DNA of 64,000 nucleotides from Sulfurimonas sp. (GTDB taxonomy: Bacteria; Campylobacterota; Campylobacteria; Campylobacterales; Sulfurimonadaceae): assembly GCA_028687935.1 (NCBI GenBank), contig JAQTZE010000003.1, forward strand, positions 1 through 64,000. Direction: 5' to 3'. The notes below the pieces were generated by a model, which was not told the DNA's origin, did no database searches, and saw nothing but the letters and a program-made list of their open reading frames with translations. Shown piece by piece: positions 6,870 to 15,640 of the stretch (the stretch's first letter is position 1; each line of letters opens with the position of its first letter). The translations under genes were made by a program, and so were the position numbers.

Positions 6870-8492
6870 CTATTTATAGTGGAGCTGGCATGTCATCATT
6901 CGCTCCACTAAAACCCTCGCTACTTCCACTTTTCCATCAACTATCATAGTAATACCCAGATCTTTAAGCTGTTCTTTTTCTTCCAAAGAGATTACTTTTA
7001 CAATAATATTCGCATCTTTACTATGTTTTAAAACAGCTTCGCAGATAAGTCGTTTTTTGTCCATATTGTCCAGTGTGACGATGATTGCAGCGGCCTTTTC
7101 AATATGCAAGGCTTCAAGGATAGGAAGTTTGGAAGCATCTCCAAGATAGGCTTCGATACCGTCTTCAAGTGCTTCTCTTACGTGCTTATGAGAGTTGTCC
7201 ACAACGACAAAAGGAGCATCCATCTCTTCAAGATACTGAGTCACAAACTTACCAACAACGCTGTATCCACAGACGATCACATGATCGCTGCGTTTCTCTA
7301 ATGGTGTCATATCTGTAGCAAAATCTTTTTCTTTGATAAGAAAATCTACAAACTGATTTATCCGCGTAATGAAGAACGGTGTCAGTACCATAGAGAAAAT
7401 CACGATAAGAACAAGTAAAGAAGCAAGCTCTTCATCCAAAAGTCCGCCAGCTCCCGCTACCGCGAAAATAACAAAAGAAAACTCTCCCACTTGAGAGAGC
7501 GAGAGTGCTGTTTTCAAAGATACAGATGAAGATGAGGATAAACGCAGCAATGCGAACATGATTGCTGTTTTAAGCACAAGTATAATCGCGAATAAGCCGA
7601 CTATCAAAGGAAGATTGTCGATGAAAAATGCAACGTCGATTTTCATACCTACAGTTACGAAAAAAGTCCCTAAAAGAATATCTTTAAAAGGAGCGATATC
7701 TACTTCGACTTTATGGTGATACCTCGTCTCTGCGATAATCATCCCCGCAACAAAAGCACCGAGCGAATAGGTAAATCCCATATAATGCGCAAGAAGTGAA
7801 GCAGCAACAACGATAAACAAAACCGAACCCATAAAAAGTTCATCAAGCTCTGAAGAAGCAGAGAAGTGCAACAGCCATGTCATCACTCTTTTACCCACTA
7901 CAAATAGAAGTCCTATAACCAAAACAGCACTAATAAGTGTACTACTCAAAATATCAAAAACACTCTGCTCTCCATTGCTCATCAAAAAACTGATAAGAAT
8001 GAGTATCGGGATCACAGCGATATCCTGAAAGATAAGGATACCTGTCGCTCTTTGTCCATAAGGCGTATGGATCTCTTTTGTACTTTTGAGATAACTGAGC
8101 ACGACCGCCGTCGAAGAGAGCCCAAACGCAAGGGAGATAATGATAGAAGATTTCTCATCCAAGCCAAAAGCATAATGACCGATTAAATATGCTGCTACGG
8201 CGGTAAGTCCGACCTGCATCACACCGTTACCAAAGATCTCTTTTCGCATTGTATTCATTTTGGCAAGAGATATCTCTAGACCTATAGTAAACATCAAAAA
8301 GACAATACCAAACTCACCGATCATCTCAAGTGTATGAGAATTTGTTGCATCCCTCAAACCAAACGCATAGACGATTATCGTACCTGTAAAGATATAGCCG
8401 ATGATTTGTGATACTCCAAGTTTTTTGAGAAAAATATTGATGACGATGGAGATTCCGAGTGCGATGATGACGTAAAGAAGTGCGTTTTCCAT
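6870..8492 (-). CDS. Kef-type cation/proton antiporter with RCK domain
   Basis: 540 residues. The first about 380 form a CPA2-type (Na+/H+ exchanger) membrane domain with about 12 helices, including FMFTIGLEIS and the core stretch FGLSSTAVVLSYL. Residues from about 400 form a TrkA-N/RCK domain starting DHVIVCGYSVVGKFV, a Rossmann nucleotide-binding fold with an acidic VVVDNSH end of strand 2. Such proteins exchange K+ or Na+ for protons and are gated by ligands at the RCK domain. The TrkA-C domain is absent. Monocistronic and convergent with orf6539. Confidence 0.85.
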   Translation of the reverse strand: MENALLYVIIALGISIVINIFLKKLGVSQIIGYIFTGTIIVYAFGLRDATNSHTLEMIGEFGIVFLMFTIGLEISLAKMNTMRKEIFGNGVMQVGLTAVAAYLIGHYAFGLDEKSSIIISLAFGLSSTAVVLSYLKSTKEIHTPYGQRATGILIFQDIAVIPILILISFLMSNGEQSVFDILSSTLISAVLVIGLLFVVGKRVMTWLLHFSASSELDELFMGSVLFIVVAASLLAHYMGFTYSLGAFVAGMIIAETRYHHKVEVDIAPFKDILLGTFFVTVGMKIDVAFFIDNLPLIVGLFAIILVLKTAIMFALLRLSSSSSVSLKTALSLSQVGEFSFVIFAVAGAGGLLDEELASLLVLIVIFSMVLTPFFITRINQFVDFLIKEKDFATDMTPLEKRSDHVIVCGYSVVGKFVTQYLEEMDAPFVVVDNSHKHVREALEDGIEAYLGDASKLPILEALHIEKAAAIIVTLDNMDKKRLICEAVLKHSKDANIIVKVISLEEKEQLKDLGITMIVDGKVEVARVLVERMMTCQLHYK

Positions 8493-8642
8493 GAGTGCCT
8501 TTGACTTTTATATGTGAAATTATAGTGCAATAAACTTATCCCTTTGGGTGAAAATTTAATCTAAAGCGTTTTTACTGAGAGATGTCACATTCCTAAGCAA
8601 AGAAGGAGGTATCTTCTATAGAGACTTTAAGAGATTTTTGAA

Positions 8643-8648
8643 TATAAT
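8643..8648 (+). promoter_or_regulatory. -10 element of the pyrG promoter
   Basis: TATAAT 35 bases before pyrG. The spacer from 8493 to 8683 holds no ORF; a purine-rich GAAGGAGG at about 8600-8607 has no start codon at a useful distance. Confidence 0.5.
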
Positions 8649-8683
8649 TCGCGACTAATACATCATACTATGGAGCATGCAAT

Positions 8684-10303
8684 ATGACAAAATACATTTT
8701 TGTAACTGGAGGGGTTTTAAGTTCTCTTGGCAAAGGGATCACTGCAGCGAGTGTTGGTACTCTGCTTAAGCACTCTGGCAAAAAAGTGGGCATGCTAAAA
8801 ATAGATCCATATATCAACGTCGATCCAGGGACGATGAGCCCTCTTGAGCATGGAGAAGTTTTCGTCACAAAAGATGGAGCTGAGACGGATCTTGATATAG
8901 GAAACTATGAAAGATTTCTCGACACATCTTTTCTCAAATCAAGCAACTTTACGACAGGGCAGGTTTACTCTTCTGTCATCGAACGTGAACGTGCAGGCGG
9001 TTATTTGGGACAGACTATCCAAGTCATTCCACATATCGTAGGTGAGATTGTAAAACGCATCAAAGAAGCTGGTGCTGAACACGAAATCCTTGTTGTAGAG
9101 CTTGGTGGAACTGTTGGTGATATCGAAGGTCTTCCTTTTATGGAAGCAATTCGCCAAATGAAACACGATGATGAAGTTGAAGGGACATTTTTTATTCATG
9201 TCACACTTATCCCTTACATCAAAGCTGCCGGTGAGCTGAAATCAAAACCGACACAGCACTCAGTTCAAGAACTTCGTCGTATCGGTATCACACCGCAGAT
9301 GATTATTGCCAGAAGTGAAAATGCTCTACCAAAAACATTTAAGAAAAAACTTGCAATGAGCTGTGATGTCTCAAGCGATAGCGTTATTGAGGCGCTTGAT
9401 GCTGCAAGTATCTACGATGTTCCTATGTCTTTTTTAAGACAAAACATCCTCAAGCCTATCTCAAAAGAGCTAGACCTTGGTGAACTCAATCCAGATATGG
9501 AAGAGTGGGATACATTGGTGAAAAAAATCGTACAGCCAAAAAACAAAACAGTTGTTGGTTTTGTAGGGAAATACCTTGAACTTAAAGAGGCGTACAAATC
9601 TTTGACAGAATCACTCATTCACTGTGGCGCACATCTTGATACACGTGTTGAGATCTGCTGGGTAGATTCTGAGATGATAGAAGAACGCGGAGCAGAAGCG
9701 CTTTTACGTGACTGCGATAGCGTTTTGGTTGCAGGAGGATTTGGTAACCGTGGTATAGAAGGAAAAATCCAAGCCATCGAGTATGCACGTGTCAATAAAA
9801 TCCCTTATCTTGGTATCTGCCTTGGGATGCAACTTACACTTGTAGAGTATGCGAGAAATGTTCTCGGGCTTGAGGGTGCAAATTCTATAGAATTTGATGA
9901 AAATACACCACATCCTATGGTCTATCTCATCGATAACTTTATGGATCAGTCAGGAAATTCACAACTAAGAACACACAAATCACCAATGGGTGGAACGCTG
10001 CGTTTAGGCGAATATCCTTGTGATACAAAAGACGGTTCACTGCTGCAAAAAGCTTATGGCGGAGAAAAAACTATCTTAGAGAGACATCGTCACCGTTATG
10101 AGGCAAATCCTACATACAGAAAACAGCTTGAAGATGCTGGCATGATCGTCACAGGTGAGTCAAACGGGCTTATCGAAGCAGTTGAGATTGTAGGACATCC
10201 TTGGTTCCTTGGTGTTCAATTCCATCCAGAATTTACATCAAGACTACAAAGTCCAAACCCTTCTATCTTAGCCTTTGTCGAAGCATCATTGAGTGCTGAG
10301 TAA
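8684..10303 (+). CDS. pyrG: CTP synthase
   Basis: 539 residues, full length. It aminates UTP to CTP with glutamine. The N-terminal synthetase domain starts [17 protein letters not shown] with the P-loop-like motif; the C-terminal class I glutamine amidotransferase domain has the nucleophile in GICLGMQ and the His/Glu pair in GVQFHPE. The last 11 bases overlap recJ, so the two are translationally linked. Confidence 0.96.
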   Translation: MTKYIFVTGGVLSSLGKGITAASVGTLLKHSGKKVGMLKIDPYINVDPGTMSPLEHGEVFVTKDGAETDLDIGNYERFLDTSFLKSSNFTTGQVYSSVIERERAGGYLGQTIQVIPHIVGEIVKRIKEAGAEHEILVVELGGTVGDIEGLPFMEAIRQMKHDDEVEGTFFIHVTLIPYIKAAGELKSKPTQHSVQELRRIGITPQMIIARSENALPKTFKKKLAMSCDVSSDSVIEALDAASIYDVPMSFLRQNILKPISKELDLGELNPDMEEWDTLVKKIVQPKNKTVVGFVGKYLELKEAYKSLTESLIHCGAHLDTRVEICWVDSEMIEERGAEALLRDCDSVLVAGGFGNRGIEGKIQAIEYARVNKIPYLGICLGMQLTLVEYARNVLGLEGANSIEFDENTPHPMVYLIDNFMDQSGNSQLRTHKSPMGGTLRLGEYPCDTKDGSLLQKAYGGEKTILERHRHRYEANPTYRKQLEDAGMIVTGESNGLIEAVEIVGHPWFLGVQFHPEFTSRLQSPNPSILAFVEASLSAE

Positions 10304-11882
10304 AAAAAAGATTTTAGACAAAGCAGCTCTTTTTGAGCTGCTTTCGCTACGTTTTGACACAGAAGAGACAAAACTCTCTCAAATCCCCGATCCCGCACTA
10401 CTTCTAAACGCGCAAAAAGCCGTCACAAAAATAGCCGAGGCTATCAGAAATAAGAAAAAAATCACACTTGTCGGTGATTATGATGTCGATGGAGTAAGCT
10501 CTACGGCCATTATGGTAGACTTTTTCTCAAAAATTCCCTATCCACTTGAAGCTATTATCCCAAATCGTTTTCGTGATGGTTATGGCGTTTCGGCCAATGT
10601 GCTTGAGCGTATCGAAACAGACCTTGTCATCACAGTTGATAATGGTATCACCGCTTGTGAAGCAGCTGAAATCTGCAAACAAAAAGGGATAGATCTTATC
10701 ATCACCGATCACCACACACCGCCAGATATCTTACCTGCTGCGTTTACTATCGTCGATCCAAAACTTTCTGATTGTAGCTATCCTTTCAAGGAAATATGCG
10801 GGGCACAAGTTGCGTGGCTTCTTTTGGCACTTCTGAAAAAAGAGCTGAACCTTCAAATAGATATGCGAAGCTTTTTGGATATCTTGGCCATCGCCATCAT
10901 CGCAGATGTCATGCCACTTGTCAATATAAATAGAGCACTTGTCAAAGAGGGCTTAAGAGAACTCATGCGCTCAACGCGACCTTCTTCTATCATCATCCGA
11001 GATTTTCTAAACAAATCTTCCATCAGCTCCGAAGACATTGCGTTTATGATAGCGCCACGTCTCAACTCCGCAGGACGGCTCGAAGATGCTTCCATCGCTT
11101 TGGAATTTTTCACAGCAACTACAAAGGAAAAAGCTTTTAAACAGTTTGAAATTCTTAGTAAACTCAATGAGCTGAGAAAAGCGACAGAGGCCGAATGCAC
11201 CAAAGAGGCTATGGAGCAAGTCGATACAAACGCAAGCCTCATCGTTGTAGCAGGAGAGCATTGGAATGAAGGTGTTGTCGGTATCGTTGCTTCGCGTTTG
11301 GTGGATAGATTTGGCAAACCTGCTATCGTTTTGAGCTTGCATAATGGCATCGCCAAAGGAAGTGCTAGAAGTGTAGGGGAGGTCGATATTTACGAGCTTA
11401 TCAAGGCCAATGAACACTTGTTAACTAAGTTCGGCGGGCACAAAATGGCTGCTGGAGTAGGGCTAAAAGCAAAAAATATAGCTGCGTTTACAAAAGCTAT
11501 AAACGCAAGTGCTGCAAAACTTGATCCCAAAGATTTTATACCAAAAGATGAGCTAGTTGGCTCAATTGCTACGGATGAAATAGACCTTGAACTCTTAAAT
11601 CTTTTAGAAAATTTTGAACCTTATGGAGAGGCGAATCTAAGACCGCGTTTCCTCATACGAAACGCAGAAGTAGTCAGCATCAAACTTCTTGGCGCTGATA
11701 AATCTCACTCAAAAATTGAGATACGCCAAGAGGCTCACGAGAGAAAAACACTCGAGCTCGTTGCGTTTAGAACAGTTTTTGAAATGCCTGAAGATAGAAA
11801 AATCAGCTGTTCTTACACGATAGCAAAAAATGAATTTAACAACAAAGTATCCGTCCAACTACTTGTCAACAAAATCTACTAA
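10293..11882 (+). CDS. recJ: Single-stranded-DNA-specific exonuclease RecJ
   Basis: 529 residues, on the short side for RecJ. DHH-domain motifs are clear: [12 protein letters not shown] (motif I), [16 protein letters not shown] (DHH), and later [11 protein letters not shown] of the DHHA1 domain, then an OB-like C-terminal part. It degrades single-stranded DNA 5' to 3' in repair and recombination. GTG start at 10293 within the pyrG 3' end. Confidence 0.92.
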   Translation: MLSKKKILDKAALFELLSLRFDTEETKLSQIPDPALLLNAQKAVTKIAEAIRNKKKITLVGDYDVDGVSSTAIMVDFFSKIPYPLEAIIPNRFRDGYGVSANVLERIETDLVITVDNGITACEAAEICKQKGIDLIITDHHTPPDILPAAFTIVDPKLSDCSYPFKEICGAQVAWLLLALLKKELNLQIDMRSFLDILAIAIIADVMPLVNINRALVKEGLRELMRSTRPSSIIIRDFLNKSSISSEDIAFMIAPRLNSAGRLEDASIALEFFTATTKEKAFKQFEILSKLNELRKATEAECTKEAMEQVDTNASLIVVAGEHWNEGVVGIVASRLVDRFGKPAIVLSLHNGIAKGSARSVGEVDIYELIKANEHLLTKFGGHKMAAGVGLKAKNIAAFTKAINASAAKLDPKDFIPKDELVGSIATDEIDLELLNLLENFEPYGEANLRPRFLIRNAEVVSIKLLGADKSHSKIEIRQEAHERKTLELVAFRTVFEMPEDRKISCSYTIAKNEFNNKVSVQLLVNKIY

Positions 11883-11975
11883 CAAATAACATCTACTTAT
11901 ACTTAACATAAAGCATCTACAGCTTTCAAAGAAATTTATGCTACCATTTCATAAATATTACCACAAGGATAGACA

Positions 11976-13391
11976 ATGAAAAAGATACTAGCTCTCTCAA
12001 GTCTCGCTTTTTTAAGCACACTTGCTTTCGCAGACGCTGATATGCAAAAACAAATCGACGATCTCAAAGCACAACTAGAGAAACTTGAAAAAACTCAAGA
12101 CTCTCAAGACCAACAAATCTCTAAAGTAAACGCACAATCTGCAAAAGACAATATCAAATTTGATATCGACTTCAGAACTTCGTATGATGCACTAAGTTAT
12201 GAAACTGCTGCAGGCAAAAAATTCCATAATGATGCTCTCTACTCAAACAGATTATGGCTTGGGATGGGATATGCTCCTACAGATGAGATGGTCTTCAAAG
12301 GGCAACTTGCGTTTAACAAAGCATTTGGTGCTTCTGCATTTGACAACACAACTGGTAACCCACAAAGAGCGTACGGCTTTGATGCTTTTGACTGGGTTGC
12401 AAATGAAACATTAACAGATGATGCACTTAAAGTAAGAGAAGCTTATTGGTTATGGATGCCAAGAACTGGCGATATTGGTTGGACACTCAGCGTTGGCCGT
12501 CGTCCTTCAACAAATGGAAGTCTAATCAACCTTAGAGAAGACGATAAAGAAAAATCTCCTCTTGGACATGTTATCAATATGGAGTTTGATGGAGCTTCTG
12601 CTAGTGTCAATTACGATAAACTTCTTCCAGGTATGATGTTGAAATTATGCCTTGGCCGTGGTTTAACGAATGCTTCGAGTTGGGCGAATAGCACAGGCAT
12701 GAATTATATTGATGCTGGAGATACTTTAGACACTACAGATATGGTTGGATTTATTTTTGTACCATACAATGATGGTCAATACTCTATAAAGTCAACATGG
12801 TATAGAGGTTTAAATGTTCCTGGCACTGTGAGCGGTGGTGACATGAATGCATCTAATGATTATCTTCAAACACGTGGTGATATGGATGGTGCTGCTGTTT
12901 CTTTCAAAACAGATGGTATAGGTGATGGAATTAATGATTTCCTTGATGATACTATTGCGTTTGCTTCATTTGCAATGACAACTTCTCATCCTGACAGCGG
13001 TAAAGAAATGCTAGGTAGTGAAGATAGTAAAAATGGTTATTCTTACTGGATTGGTACACAGATGCCAAACTTAACGGGTGGTAGATTTGGACTTGAATTT
13101 AACCATGGATCAAGCAACTGGAGACCATTTACATTTGGTGAAGATACTATGATTGGCTCTAAAATAGCAGCTCGCGGTAACGCATATGAAGCATATTGGA
13201 CACAACCACTAATTGAGAATGTTTTCTCTATGCAAGTAAGATATACAAGAATTGATTATGACTATACTGGTTCAAATGCTTTCTTTGGAGATTATAGCTC
13301 TCCACTCGCGATTGATTCTGATATGGCCATTCTTGGTGGTGCTGTCAAAACAGCTTCTGATCTTCGCGTTTATTTCAGATACCAATACTAA
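11976..13391 (+). CDS. DUF3373 family outer-membrane beta-barrel protein
   Basis: 471 residues with a 19-residue signal peptide (cleavage after AFA), then a coiled-coil of about 35 residues (MQKQIDDLKAQLEKLEKTQ) and a long beta-rich part that ends in the aromatic YFRYQY, typical of outer-membrane barrels. This matches the DUF3373 family common in Campylobacterota. A porin-like or adhesive surface role is likely; the substrate is unknown. It stands alone, followed by a 13-bp perfect hairpin. RBS AAGGATAG. Confidence 0.75.
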   Translation: MKKILALSSLAFLSTLAFADADMQKQIDDLKAQLEKLEKTQDSQDQQISKVNAQSAKDNIKFDIDFRTSYDALSYETAAGKKFHNDALYSNRLWLGMGYAPTDEMVFKGQLAFNKAFGASAFDNTTGNPQRAYGFDAFDWVANETLTDDALKVREAYWLWMPRTGDIGWTLSVGRRPSTNGSLINLREDDKEKSPLGHVINMEFDGASASVNYDKLLPGMMLKLCLGRGLTNASSWANSTGMNYIDAGDTLDTTDMVGFIFVPYNDGQYSIKSTWYRGLNVPGTVSGGDMNASNDYLQTRGDMDGAAVSFKTDGIGDGINDFLDDTIAFASFAMTTSHPDSGKEMLGSEDSKNGYSYWIGTQMPNLTGGRFGLEFNHGSSNWRPFTFGEDTMIGSKIAARGNAYEAYWTQPLIENVFSMQVRYTRIDYDYTGSNAFFGDYSSPLAIDSDMAILGGAVKTASDLRVYFRYQY

Positions 13392-13419
13392 TTAACAAAT
13401 ATAATTAGTCCTTTAAATC

Positions 13420-13450
13420 ACTTCTGCTTATAGATTTTATAAGCAGAAGT
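13420..13450 (+). terminator. 13-bp perfect hairpin after the DUF3373 gene
   Basis: ACTTCTGCTTATA (13420-13432) and its exact complement (13438-13450) around a 5-base loop. No T-run follows, so it may stabilise the mRNA end as much as terminate. Confidence 0.6.
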
Positions 13451-13585
13451 TCTCATAAAACTACTGCGTTTTCTTAATATGTTTACTTTGCACACACACC
13501 TGAAAAAATACTGATATTTAAAACTTACCTTAAGCCCTAAGCTTGTAAAATGGATGCACTTTATCCAAACGAAAAAAGGAAACTT

Positions 13586-15061
13586 ATGAGTAAAAATAAA
13601 ATACTAAAAGAGATTTTAGCTGAAGTTGAAAAGCATCCAGAGATCATGTCTCGTCGTGAAGCATTAAAATATCTAAGTGTTTCTCCACTTGCTGCATCAC
13701 TTTTAGCAGGAACAACTGCCGGTGCAACAGCTGCTGTTGCATCTGATGTAAAAGGTAAAATTGTTATCGTTGGTGGTGGTTTAGCAGGTATGAGTACTGC
13801 TGCACGTCTTACAAATACGCTTTCCAATCCAGATATCACTGTGATCGAACCAAATCCATTTTCTGTATCATACCAACCTGGTCAAACACTTGTAGGTGCA
13901 GGTTTATGGGACAAAAGTGACATACTTTTCAATAGAGATGATTTTCTTCCAAGCGGTGTAACACTTATCAAAGGGAGTGTAACTGCGTTTGATCCTGAAA
14001 ACAACAAAGTTACTGTAGATGGTAAAGATGAGATCTCTTATGATCAACTCATCATCGCTACTGGTCTTATGCTTAACTTTGCAGCTATCAAAGGACTTGA
14101 CGGTGTTATCACTTCATCTGATGAAGAAAACAATGGTATCGTTAAAGAAAAAGTTGGTAAGAACGGTGTTCACTCTATCTACTATATGGATGGTGCAGAA
14201 GCTACTTGGACTGGCCTTCAAGAACTTATCGAAAAAGCGAAATCTCACACTGGGCCTGAAAAACTTCAAGCACTTTTCACAGATCCACACACTCCTATCA
14301 AATGTGGTGGCGCTCCTAAAAAAATCATGTATCTTGCACACGCAAGACTTGAAGAAGCTGGTGTTCGTGATAAAGTAGAACTTACTTTCTATCCAAACGG
14401 TGGTAAAATGTTTGGTGTTCCTGAATATCATGAAGCTATCTTGCAGCAGTTCAAAGATAGAGATTTCAAATGGAACTACAAACACAATCTCATCGAAATC
14501 GATACGGACAATAAAGTAGCTGTATTTGATAAACATGCTCAAGTTCAAGGTGCTTACGACAAAGACCTCGAAGAATATACGATGGTAACTACTCATGACA
14601 GAGTTGAAGTGAAATACGACTTTATCCATGTGACACCACCTATGAAAGCTCCAGATGTAGTTGGAAACTCTGCTATAGGTTCAGACAAAGGATGGGTACC
14701 AGTTACGAAAGAGACTCTTCAACACGTAAAATTCCCAAATGTATGGGCTATTGGTGACGTTGCAGCTATTCCTATGGCTAAGACTGGTGGATCTGTTCGT
14801 AAACAATACAAAGTGCTTGTAGACAACATAATCGCATCAATGGAAGGTAAAACTGAATTACCAGCTGCTTATGGCGGTTATACAGTATGTCCACTTATCA
14901 CTAGTATCGGTACTGTTATGCTTGCAGAGTTTGACTGGAGCGGAAAACCAACTCCTTCATTCCCACTTGACCCAACAAAAGAGAGATGGATATGGTGGTT
15001 GTTAAAAGTCTATGCGCTTAAACCAATGACTATGTACGGAATGCTTTCGGGTAGAGCGTAA
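13586..15061 (+). CDS. sqr: Sulfide:quinone oxidoreductase, type II, with Tat leader
   Basis: 491 residues. It oxidises sulfide and passes electrons to the quinone pool. An N-terminal twin-arginine leader is seen (MSRREALKYL then a hydrophobic stretch to about residue 52). FAD binding begins IVIVGGGLAGMSTAARL. Redox Cys lie in TPIKCGGAPKKIMYLAHARL and GGYTVCPLITS, the pattern of mitochondrial SQRDL and bacterial type II SQR; FIHVTPPMKAPDV and WAIGDVAAIPMAKT also match. ATG 13586 has AAAAAAGGA upstream; an in-frame ATG at 13550 lacks one. A small haem-less cytochrome-like protein follows. Flavocytochrome c subunit B is the main alternative. Confidence 0.85.
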   Translation: MSKNKILKEILAEVEKHPEIMSRREALKYLSVSPLAASLLAGTTAGATAAVASDVKGKIVIVGGGLAGMSTAARLTNTLSNPDITVIEPNPFSVSYQPGQTLVGAGLWDKSDILFNRDDFLPSGVTLIKGSVTAFDPENNKVTVDGKDEISYDQLIIATGLMLNFAAIKGLDGVITSSDEENNGIVKEKVGKNGVHSIYYMDGAEATWTGLQELIEKAKSHTGPEKLQALFTDPHTPIKCGGAPKKIMYLAHARLEEAGVRDKVELTFYPNGGKMFGVPEYHEAILQQFKDRDFKWNYKHNLIEIDTDNKVAVFDKHAQVQGAYDKDLEEYTMVTTHDRVEVKYDFIHVTPPMKAPDVVGNSAIGSDKGWVPVTKETLQHVKFPNVWAIGDVAAIPMAKTGGSVRKQYKVLVDNIIASMEGKTELPAAYGGYTVCPLITSIGTVMLAEFDWSGKPTPSFPLDPTKERWIWWLLKVYALKPMTMYGMLSGRA

Positions 15062-15065
15062 GGTT

Positions 15066-15089
15066 TAAATCCTCTTTTTTGAGGATTTA
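15066..15089 (+). terminator. Hairpin terminator after sqr
   Basis: TAAATCCTC / GAGGATTTA, a 9-bp perfect stem with a T6 loop, followed by TTATTATA. Confidence 0.6.
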
Positions 15090-15200
15090 TTATACGAAAT
15101 AGTTACATTTATTATAAATATTATATATTAATTTTATAATAAATAGTATTTTTATTTTTACTGGGATAAAATGATACTATTCCAAACAATAGGAGACAAC

Positions 15201-15524
15201 ATGAACAAGTTATTAAAAATCGCTTTAAGCTCAGCATTGATCTTAAGTGTAGGTGCTACAGCTTCATACGCAAGTGCAGATAAAGGTCAAAAGCTTTTTA
15301 CAAAAAAATTAAAGAAACCATGTGGTATCACAGGTGCTGCAATGGCTGGTAAGCACACTCAATCTGAGTGGTCTGATATTAAAGAAGAAGGTAAAATCGG
15401 CGAAGAAATCAAAAAAATCTGTCCAGCAGTGTCTGATGGTGATATCAAGCCAGATTATCTTGAACACTACTATGACTTTTTCCACGAATACGGAAGTGAC
15501 AGCGGAAACGTTCCAGCTTGCTAA
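15201..15524 (+). CDS. Small periplasmic cytochrome c-like protein lacking CXXCH
   Basis: 107 residues with a signal peptide ending near SYA-SA (about residue 24). The mature part (GQKLFTKKLKKPCGITG...KHTQSEW...) has the look of a class I cytochrome c N-terminus, but the CXXCH haem site is replaced by PCGITGAAM, so covalent haem binding is not expected. Three Cys remain (PCG, ICP and the C-terminal residue). ATG 15201 is favoured by AGGAGACAAC upstream; an upstream in-frame ATG at 15171 would bury the signal peptide. It lies after sqr and may work with sulfur compounds in the periplasm; that is inference. Confidence 0.55.
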   Translation: MNKLLKIALSSALILSVGATASYASADKGQKLFTKKLKKPCGITGAAMAGKHTQSEWSDIKEEGKIGEEIKKICPAVSDGDIKPDYLEHYYDFFHEYGSDSGNVPAC

Positions 15525-15561
15525 TCCCTCTTTTCTCTCTCTGAAATTTTTTCAGGAGGGA
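15525..15561 (+). terminator. Hairpin after the cytochrome-like gene
   Basis: An outer stem TCCCTC/GAGGGA (15525-15530 with 15556-15561) encloses CTGAAA/TTTCAG (15541-15546 with 15550-15555). Run-on A/C-rich sequence follows. Confidence 0.45.
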
Positions 15562-15640
15562 AAACCCCTTTAAATCTCTCTTTTCAACAATACTACAACT
15601 CTTTTCAATTATAATCATCCAAAAAGATAAATGATTATGC

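Noticed and set aside
8580..8640. Riboswitch-like sequence upstream of pyrG
   Set aside because: No stable paired structure or known motif could be drawn; only a promoter is supported.
10853..11417. Two overlapping minus-strand frames inside recJ
   Set aside because: Shadow frames of a conserved gene without ribosome sites.
14114..14629. 171-codon minus-strand frame inside sqr
   Set aside because: Phe/Ile-rich complement of a well-conserved enzyme; no start context.
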